From Hygrocybe punicea (lineage: Eukaryota > Basidiomycota > Agaricomycetes > Agaricales > Hygrophoraceae): a stretch of 64,000 nt of DNA. The stretch lies in the NCBI GenBank assembly GCA_963556145.1, contig OY744461.1, positions 6,024,891-6,088,890 on the forward strand, written 5' to 3'. The position numbers were made by a program, and so were the translations under genes. Below, piece by piece: positions 56,780 to 64,000 of this stretch (the stretch's first letter is position 1; the number at the start of each line of letters is the position of its first letter). The notes beneath the pieces were generated by a model. It ran no database searches. It was not told the DNA's origin and worked only from the letters and a program-made list of their open reading frames with translations.

Positions 56780-57638
56780 CTATCAGTTAGGGGGAGTTGC
56801 AAAACTTTACATGATTTGATCTATCATATTCTAACTACACCACAGTCCTTCATTATTTTTTGACCAATCAGTGCAATACCATCTAAACTGTATGACAATT
56901 TTTTAATTTTTTGTGTGTGGATATTACAGCCTCAGAGTGTTTCCAAGCATGCTTACACTTTGGGGTGAGTCGCAAAATCTGTCACAATTTGTCACACTGG
57001 CATTTTCAAGTTCCACAATGGAAAGAATAGTAAGAAAAGTTTTGATTTGAGGGGGAACATGAATGAGGAAAAGCCACAGCAGAAATGTACTGGGACTCAG
57101 GAGGGCAAGGCTTCTGCAAGGCATTGGAGCAAGCCATCTGCCAGTGATGGGCTTGGCCAATGACTTTCAGCAGAGAGGGGCAAACATTGGTGCTGAGTGG
57201 AGATTTAATGATGTCACAGCTGGACTTGCAAAATGGTGAAATATATCAATTCAGCTTCCTGTAGTTTGTGTACTGCAAATTGGGTTTGAGAAAAACATTC
57301 TGTAGCCACGATTGAGGTCTTACAGCAGTTTAAGGATGGATGTGGCAATTGAGATCTGTAGTTTACATTGTTGACCCATTGGCTTGTTGTGCACATTTTT
57401 GTGTCCTGTTGTCCATGTACTTCTAGTGTTGCCTCAACTCGGCTGGTCAGGAAAAGCTGAGTTGAGGCAACACTATGTACTTCATATTTAAATATTTTGA
57501 CTGGATAAGCACTTTCAGTAGGCCTATATATACCTTGGGAAAAATTAAGGGGGCCATCTGATTTGTGTGGAAGGTGCTATAAATTATTTACACAATTTTG
57601 CAACCCAATAAAGTTTTGCAACTCCCCCAAACTGATAG
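56780..57638. mobile_element. 859-bp TA-flanked element, ends CTATCAGTT
   Basis: Both ends carry the same 30-bp inverted repeat (CTATCAGTTWGGGGGAGTTG and ten more bases) with one mismatch, directly flanked by TA (56778-56779 and 57639-57640). The centre is single-copy and non-coding. A 52-bp hAT miniature is nested inside it at 57424-57475. It fits a non-autonomous Tc1/mariner-like element. Confidence 0.85.
57424..57475. mobile_element. 52-bp hAT miniature with perfect 8-bp duplication
   Basis: TAGTGTTGCCTCAACTCGGC at the left is mirrored at the right with one mismatch, leaving a loop of only about 10 bp. Exact 8-bp copies TGTACTTC flank it at 57416-57423 and 57476-57483. The first ten bases equal the ends of the 6959-bp hAT in this window. 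This is one of the shortest conceivable hAT derivatives: two ends and almost nothing else. It is nested in the element at 56780-57638, so it inserted later. Confidence 0.9.
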
Positions 57639-57640
57639 TA

Positions 57641-58259
57641 TACTGTCTGTTATGATACAGGTCTGGCATTGACATGGAATCACTAGTATGGCCAACCATG
57701 TCCCACATGTTTGGGCTCCACTGTGCAACTGCATTGCATGCAAGGAGTCAGAATTGGTATAGAAAGGTTTTGCCAGCAGGCTGGACAACTCTCAAGGGCA
57801 GCTATTCTGCAATGGGGTGATGGTTGTCTCATAATTGTAATATATGATGAACTGTCAGCAAACTGATGCCAGTTGCTGGGGAAATTTGATGTGGGGAGAG
57901 AGTTAAAGTCATGCAAACAGTGAGGTCTTTCTGGTTGGCATCAGTTGCCCATAGTTGTGTCAATGAATTACTAAAATGGCCCCTGCCCTACTGGTAGGTA
58001 CATTTTAGGCTTCATGTATCAGCTCCACAATTCTGAAGTGGAGCTGTCAAACTTGTTCTGCAGCCAAAAAATCTCTATCATTTTTAAATTAGCTGAAAGG
58101 AGTTATTGTCTTAATTTAATGTGTACACTCTAACACTACTGAATTTTGTATTGCAATCCAGGAAATATCACACATAAGTAACACCACAATGACCATGTGA
58201 CATAGGCTCTACCTTTGTAAAAATAAATTTGCCACCTCCCCAGTTACAGAAAACCATGG
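57641..58259. other. Spacer between elements
   Basis: No gene or clear repeat was found. Several short frames occur on the minus strand (57683-57916), but none is convincing. Confidence 0.4.
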
Positions 58260-59090
58260 CCAAAGCAACTTTTTTTTTTGAATGTCCAACTGGTAGTCAC
58301 CAGCATGCAGTAACACGTGATTTTTGAACTAATTAGGAAATATAAACTTGAGATAAGATTTGAATGTTTTGTATTGGATCTCATGAAATACTGTACCTAT
58401 TTACATGATGTGAGAGAGAGAAAGTTTATCTATTTTATAAGGGCTAGTCTCTCCTGCATTTACTTTTTGAAAATTCCTAGTGTTTTGAGTGCTATAGGTG
58501 AAATATTATTATCCAAAGGTTATTCACATAACTTGTGTGGTTAATAGCTCCACAAGGAATGCTCAGGCCAACAGGGTTACAGGGGAAAAATTGTTCCATG
58601 TTCAAATAGCTAGGAGATCCCATACAATTATTTATACATTTCTTTGATCTCAGGAAGTTTGATAACATTCACCAAAATATCCATCAGTTACAAATGGATT
58701 ATTCCTTCAAAATTAAATAATGCATAAAATCATTGTATTGGATCTCCTAGCTATTTGAGAACAATTTTCTCCTTGTGACCCTGTTGGCCTGAGCATTCCT
58801 TGTGGAGCTATTAACTACAGAAGTTATGGGAATAACCTTTTGATAATAATATTTCACTTATAGCACTCAAAACACTAGGAATTTTTAGAAAGTAAATGCA
58901 AGGAGAGACTATCCCTCATAAAATAGATAAACTTTCTCCCTCACATCATGTAAATGGGTACAGTATTTCATGAGATCCAATACAAAACATTCAAATCTTA
59001 TCTAGGTCTATATTTCCTAATTAGTTCAAAAATTGCGCATTACTGCATGCTGGTGACTGGTTGGGCAATCAACAAAAAAGAAGAAATTTG
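58260..59090. repeat. About 830-bp foldback with 350-bp arms
   Basis: Bases about 58265-58625 are mirrored at about 58735-59085, including CACCAGCATGCAGTAA at the outside and GCTCAGGCCAACAGGGT, AGCTAGGAGATCC at the inside. The arms differ by scattered substitutions and small indels. The central 110 bp is AT-rich. No target duplication could be assigned. No coding content. Confidence 0.75.
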
Positions 59091-59790
59091 CTACATACTT
59101 AGCCAATAGAGAACCCATGAATATATGTGGCAATGCTTCCACAGAATCCAGACCAAAATTGTGAAAAAAAGTACCCTATGCCTGATTTTATCTGGACCAA
59201 AAGTCCCAAATTCTGAAAACTGCCACATTATTTATCCAGCCAAATTTTCACAAGAGTGTCAAGGTCTCATCCATTTCTGGACCAGTTATGCATCCCATGT
59301 GATTTTCTGACACAACTCCTGTCATAATTGGCTTGCTTTCATTCACATCAAGTCAGAAATGTTGATCTTAGGGAGTGCAATGCCACCAGTTTACACATTG
59401 AAAGTTACCCCAGTCCCTCTAACAACCTCTCTAACATTGCCAGCATCTGTTGTGAGATGGACATGATCCCCATCAATGATGATGAGGACTTAGCTGCAGA
59501 CCTATGGCAGAGCTCTTACTGGATCTGAAGTACCCCACCAACAAAACTCCCTCTTTCATTCTGGCAGCATGCACTGAAGTCCTGAAGATACCTATGTCAC
59601 ATACAGGACTCATTCCACATCCAAGACTCTCTGTCACTGAATTATTAAAATTTATTATTCCCAGCCAATCCTCTGCATTGATACTGACAGGCACTTCTTG
59701 AGTTTTCAGCTTACTGGATGTATTCACATCTCTCCTGACATCTTGCTTCTGCTGTTATCTGGATCTTGATGGCATTTATTCTGCACTTTA
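59091..59790. other. Spacer with short open frames
   Basis: Short plus-strand frames at 59328-59528 and 59504-59701 have ordinary composition, but no family match and no consistent splice pattern. I support no gene. Confidence 0.35.
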
Positions 59791-60430
59791 ATTATTTCCC
59801 ACCCCACAATTTGTAAGGTCCTCCCATGGTTTCAAAAACCTCAGTAGCATCATTTTTTCTAAGTCCATATGTACTATCACTGATATTTTTATCTACTTAC
59901 CCACTCTTCAAATGCTAACTTAGTATTATAAGACATGAAAGAAAAGTTGGATAGCTACAGGAATAGAAATGGGGTTTAGGCATATCAAAGAGGAGGTGTG
60001 GGGTGGGTCTAGATGAGAATGACACTTTTTGAGTGCTTCCTCATCATTGTCAATGATGATGATGTGACAATGTTGGAAATGGAAATGTTCTATTTCTGGA
60101 CCGCAAAGTTCTGAACTTGTGATTAACATCATCTGACTTGGTCCAAGTCATCATTTGCCACATCATCATCATTGACAATGATGAGGAAGCACTCACCAAG
60201 TGCCATTCTCATCTAGGCCTAAACCCCATTTCTATTCCTGTAGCTACTATAAATAACTATCCAACTTTTCTTTCATGTCTTATCACACTAAGTTAGCATT
60301 TGAAGAGTGGGTAAGTAGATAAAAATATCAGTGATAGTACATATGGACATAGAAAAAATGATGCTACTGAAATTGTGGGAGGGTTTTGAAACTGTGGGAG
60401 GACCTTACAAATTGCAGGGTGGGACATAAT
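59791..60430. mobile_element. 640-bp TA-flanked foldback, ends ATTATTTCCCACC
   Basis: The left end ATTATTTCCCACCCCACAAT is mirrored by GGGTGGGACATAAT at the right. The arms are about 270 bp and meet at CATCATTGTCAATGATGATG. TA on the left (59789-59790) and right (60431-60432) marks the duplication. The right TA is shared with the next element, which begins at 60433. Confidence 0.8.
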
Positions 60431-60432
60431 TA

Positions 60433-60959
60433 CAGCATATTTCAAAAACCTTGTCAGTAAGTAATAATAATAATAAAACTGAGGCACCTTACAAAGCTGC
60501 TCGGCCACTTCTGAGCAGCTGTGGCTGAAGCTGTTAAGTGACAAAAACTACAGTTCTCTGGCGAGAACAGGACTAATTGACCTTGAGGGCATCAACCCCA
60601 GTTGGGTGAAGATACCTTATACCATTTTAAAATATTTTCTGTCCGCACCAGATAATTCTAACAAGAAACCATGTTGCTCACCTCAAAAAGGAAATCTCTA
60701 TGGATGAATATCATAAAAGATTTATGGTGAGCTTAAACAGCATCCAAAAGAATCTTGAAAAAATGCATAGCTATAATAAATGCTTTCAGCTTACTGGGGT
60801 TGAGTCCCTCAAGGTCAATTAGTCCTGTTCTGGCTAGAGAACTGTAGTTTTTGTCACTTAATGGCTTCAGCCATGGCTGCTCAGAAGTGGCCAAGCAGCT
60901 TTGTAAGGTGCCTCAGTTTTTATATATATACTTACTGACAAGGTTTTGGAAATACGCTG
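60433..60959. mobile_element. 527-bp MITE, family CAGCGTATTTC, copy 2
   Basis: Starts CAGCATATTTCAAAAACC and ends GGTTTTGGAAATACGCTG, flanked by TA at 60431-60432 and 60960-60961. It is homologous to 54598-55267 over both arms (AACAGGACTAATTGACCTTG; GTCACTTAA). It abuts the preceding element with a single TA between them. No coding content. Confidence 0.85.
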
Positions 60960-61342
60960 TAAAGTGCAGAATGAATGCCATAGATCTCATACTCTGAGTA
61001 CTGATCAGTGTCACCTCAAGCTTGATGAGGATTCTTTCTCAATTTTCACAAGACACAACAAATACATACTATCTCAGCTTCTAGTAGCTGTCAAGTGTCT
61101 TCAAGTCTTGCATAGAAATCCAAGGTGTAGGAAGGGGGAATTGACTGAAAAAGAAGCAGACATGGAGGTACTATCCAGCAATGAACTAGCTTAGAGATGT
61201 GCCTATGCAGCGATCTGGTCATTTTTTTGGAATGCCTCTGCCAGAGTCCAGCCCAAAATCTGAAAATTGGTCGCATGCCTGAGTTTATCTGGACCTTTTT
61301 GAGCAAATTTGAATATTTGTTTTCTGGACCTAAAGGGGGTCT
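60960..61342. other. Spacer
   Basis: No gene supported. A plus-strand frame at 60946-61194 overlaps the MITE end and is not convincing. Confidence 0.4.
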
Positions 61343-61527
61343 CACAGGGGACAAATGGAGATTTTTTGCCATCAAATAATATTGAGATATCTACTTACCT
61401 ATTGCAATTATTTGTGTTGTTATCTCAATTGTGAAAATGTTATAAACAACTGAGATAACAACACAAATAATTTCAATATGTAAGTAGATATCTCTTGATG
61501 GCAAAAATTTTCCAGCCGTCTCCGGTG
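61343..61527. mobile_element. 185-bp CACTA-type foldback MITE, copy 2
   Basis: Starts CACAGGGGACAAATGG and ends CAGCCGTCTCCGGTG. The arms contain GCCATCAAATAATATTGAGA and its mirror. Flanking copies are TCT (61340-61342 and 61528-61530). It is the same family as 31899-32122, sharing the terminal CACAGGGGA and the inner CATCAAATAATATTGAGATA, with a different central sequence. Confidence 0.85.
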
Positions 61528-61983
61528 TCTACTGCAGAGGCATTGCATGGGTCCTGGCAATAGGCATGTCACATGTCACATTTAACATACTTAGTACAAT
61601 GTTATCAAAATAAAATAGTTAGTTACCATTGTTACAGTTCAGGCCTTTCAGGTAACAAATGTGGCTGTTGGCGGTGTCAAGCTTCAAGCTTCAAGTCTGC
61701 AAAGCAGCTTAACTTGGATGGAACCCTGACAGAGATGAAACACTCCACGATCAGTCATCTGATTTTGATCTGCCAGGTAGAAAAAGGTCCTTTGAACTGA
61801 AACCGTGGGAGATTGACATTCACCTCCACTTCTCCTCTTCGCCCTTCAAGTTGTTGCTTCTGTCTTGTTCATCAAGGAGATCAGTCTTTTTTCCCCTTCC
61901 CCTTCCCCTTTCCCTTCCCCTCCCCCCTCTGAGGAGATTGACTTGCTAGGAGACCAACTTCCCTCCACTGGCACTCCGTTGCT
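61528..61983. other. Spacer with CT-rich tract
   Basis: Includes a CCCCTT-rich tract at 61886-61930 just upstream of the next gene, a common feature of fungal promoters. No other feature. Confidence 0.4.
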
Positions 61984-62740
61984 ATGAGTGATTCCACCAG
62001 CACAGATTCTTACCCCCCTTCCCAGTTCCCTCTCTGTACAACAAAAGATCCTGAGCGAATCATATCTTGCCTTCACGAAATTCACCCATCATATACTCCC
62101 CCAAGTTCACCACTACACCCTTTGGTCCTGATCACCGCCCTGTCCTCGATTCAATCCCTTGCACCCACATTTGACTGCACACCTTCGCCAGCGCCTGTAG
62201 AACCACCTTTCCACCAAGATATTCTGAGACTGCTCCATGAACCTAAACAACTCATTGTGTGTTCAGTTTTAATGGATTCCTTAAGTGGCTGACCCTACAA
62301 TATTGGAAAAGTATCACCCAAATGTTCCACCTCATCCTATTAAGGAAATTGACGAAGAAACATGCCGTGTCATGAACATCCGAGATGTCTTCGTTATAGA
62401 AGAAACTCTGGCCCACATGCATCATAGAGAGATCCTCCAGCAATTACGAGCCAGTCGCCGACAACTCTCAAGTCTTAATAAGGCCATCGCATCCGCCCAT
62501 CGAGAAGCTACCCGTGTCCGGGATTACCATTACCAGCATGGGCTGACATTACACTTTTGTGCCGTCTCAACCCGCCACCGCCACGCATTCATGAATACAC
62601 CATTTTATAAGATGACAGCACCATATGTCGCCACCTTTCAGAAAACAATTGCCGGCGAACAGCTTCATCCAATACCGCCTGCAGTTGCAAGTGTTTTTGC
62701 CATGTGTGATCACTCGGAAAGGCAGGAGCCGTCGGAGTAG
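61984..62740 (+). CDS. Unrecognised protein, probably two exons
   Basis: A first frame from the ATG at 61984 reads MSDSTSTDSYPPSQFPLC, LVLITALSSIQSLAPTF and DILRLLHEPKQLIV. The second, to the TAG at 62738, reads DPTILEKYHPNVPPHPIKEI, NIRDVFVIEETLAHMHHREI, LRASRRQLSSLNKAIASAHR, HYQHGLTLHFCAVSTRHRH and FYKMTAPYVATFQKTIAGEQ. The two frames differ by one phase, and no convincing intron of normal size fits between 62250 and 62300, so either a tiny intron or a frameshift separates them. No known domain. A coiled-coil-like stretch lies around the Arg/Leu-rich segment. Confidence 0.45.
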
Positions 62741-62879
62741 CACAAGATGATGCCATGATCTACTACTGTAAGTATACCCAACGCTGAAGCTATTCCTAAT
62801 CTCCTAATCATTCACACCTTGCATCGGATTTTCAACCAGTAACATTGGGGGAGCCCATGGGCTAAACCCCCAATCCCAG
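62741..62879. other. 3' spacer
   Basis: Short spacer between the gene and the minisatellite. Nothing else is seen. Confidence 0.3.
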
Positions 62880-63345
62880 TGGATGGGCTGAGATGGGCCG
62901 AGATATTATCCAGACCTATAGGATTGGATGGGCCGAGATGAGCCGAGATATTTCTGTCCCTTGGTATTGAATGGGCCCATAAAGTTAGAAATAAGGATTG
63001 CCCACTAGAATTGAATGGGCCGAGATGGGGTCAGATATTTATTTCCCACTGGCATGGGATGGGCCGAGATGGGTTCAGATATTTGTTCCCCACTGGCATG
63101 GGATGGGCCGAGATGGGGTGGGATATTTATTTCCCACTGGCATTGGATGGGCCGAGATGGGGTGGGATATTTATTCCCCAATTGCATTGGATGGGCCAAG
63201 AGATTTATTCCCCAATAACATTGGACGGGCCGAGATGGGGTGGGATATTTAATTCCCACTTGAATTGGAAGGGCCGAGAGGGGGTTGGATATTTATTACC
63301 CAATGGCATTGGATGGGCCCAGCTGGGTGTAATATTTATTCCCCA
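62880..63345 (+). repeat. Minisatellite, about 8 copies of a 58-60 bp unit
   Basis: The repeated unit contains GGATGGGCCGAGATGGGGT, GGATATTTATTCCCCA and CTGGCATT in that order. Copies differ by substitutions and one or two indels, and decay at both ends (62880-62990 and beyond 63300). Because the unit is close to a multiple of three, all frames stay open and give repetitive chance proteins on both strands. No known function. Confidence 0.9.
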
Positions 63346-64000
63346 CTTGTATTTGATCCCACCCATCTTCTTATCCAACCCATCTCGGACAAGCGGGCTA
63401 TTTATGACACACTACGACAACATCGGCAGGATATTAGGTTCCCATTTCCATTGGATTGGCTGACATGGGGGCACCAATCACGTTAGCCCGTCTACCATGG
63501 GTTGGATATTTATTGCCCAACAATATCGGATGTGCCTCATTGGACATGATATTCATATGCAATGAGCATTAAATAAAACCAATATTTGACTCCGAAAGAA
63601 ATTTGCCTGTTACTATTCAACGACATCCACTGGAAAACCTTTCTTCGCCGCTTCTGCAAATCTTTTCCACATTAGAACTTGCTTCTCAGCATATGCGTGA
63701 TGTCCCCTTCCCTGCCTTGAAGACTGCAGTGCTTGTCTCGCTCTTTCCTATACCATCTTATGGTAAACTCCATCTCTGCCAACACCATTGTTTCCTCTTC
63801 CCCTGCTCTCTCTGCTCTAGCCTTCGCTCTCAACCAGTTCACTCTGTAAACTACTGCAACTTCAATGGTATATTGTGGTAGACCTCATTTGAAAACTCAC
63901 ATTCTGACATCCAGTTGTCCTCCTGTTCCTTGTTCTGGTCACCCATTCTCCAAAACCATGCCAATGCATCACTCTTTTGCCCAAATCTGTTTTCTTCCAC
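63346..64000 (+). other. End of window, no firm gene
   Basis: Bases 63603-63881 hold a plus-strand frame (VTIQRHPLENLSSPLL, FSTLELASQHMRDV) that might be a 5' exon continuing past the window, but there is no family match. The region after it is CT-rich. Confidence 0.3.

Noticed and set aside
60946..61194. 82-residue plus-strand frame
   Set aside because: Begins inside the terminal repeat of a MITE and shows no conserved motif.
62998..63463. Several overlapping frames rich in WDGPRW-like or GNKYPTPS-like repeats on both strands
   Set aside because: They are translations of the 59-bp minisatellite, not proteins.
1..64000. tRNA, rRNA or snRNA genes
   Set aside because: No cloverleaf with proper A and B boxes or ribosomal core motif was seen by eye; a covariance-model scan would be needed to exclude them.

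Overview
The window is eukaryotic and most probably comes from a filamentous basidiomycete (Agaricomycete-like). Genes are cut by many 45-90 bp GT-AG introns. Two conserved housekeeping genes splice perfectly by eye: UDP-glucose 6-dehydrogenase at 3439-5299 and a Dug1-type Cys-Gly metallodipeptidase at 9587-11637. The rest is dominated by DNA transposons of types common in Agaricomycetes (hAT, PIF/Harbinger, Helitron, Plavaka/CACTA-like) and by small foldback or MITE elements. No species is claimed.

Layout. 1-3438: gene-poor repeats with a 455-bp palindrome. 3439-13300: the two housekeeping genes, a complete 3054-bp PIF/Harbinger element with a TAA target duplication, an unrecognised gene next to it, and a fragment of a BiP/Kar2 Hsp70 gene. 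14437-21395: a complete 6959-bp hAT element (perfect 8-bp target duplication ATTGATAG) carrying a hAT transposase, a casein-kinase-1 pseudogene and an unrecognised coding region. 21985-23217: a decayed second Harbinger transposase. 23812-about 31680: an inactivated Helitron whose Rep-helicase frame runs into a ubiquitin-protease-like tail. 32569-38220: an unrecognised minus-strand gene with an apparently intact 3444-bp hAT (duplication TGTGTGAT) sitting inside one of its introns. 38311-46365: three gene modules (an ATP-grasp-like protein, a small basic nuclear-looking protein, and a probable OB-fold-like protein), bracketed by two arrays of related GTTCGACAAG palindromes. This is the best candidate for an undescribed system. 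46770-50953: a full-length Plavaka-type transposase. 52240-53839: an unrecognised Pro/Ser-rich gene. 54284-61527: at least eight foldback or MITE elements, four of them with TA target duplications, plus a 52-bp hAT miniature. 61984-64000: an unrecognised gene and a 59-bp minisatellite.

How it works together. The housekeeping genes are ordinary neighbours, not an operon. The mobile elements show a range of ages. The hAT at 33385 looks recent and intact. The Harbinger at 5528 has perfect ends but one frameshift per gene. The 7-kb hAT has perfect ends but damaged exon joins. The Helitron is littered with stop codons. Miniatures share ends with autonomous families in the same window, for example TAGTGTTGCC at both the 7-kb hAT and the 52-bp element. 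All exon borders were read by eye from splice motifs and family expectations, and no alignment or database search was run.
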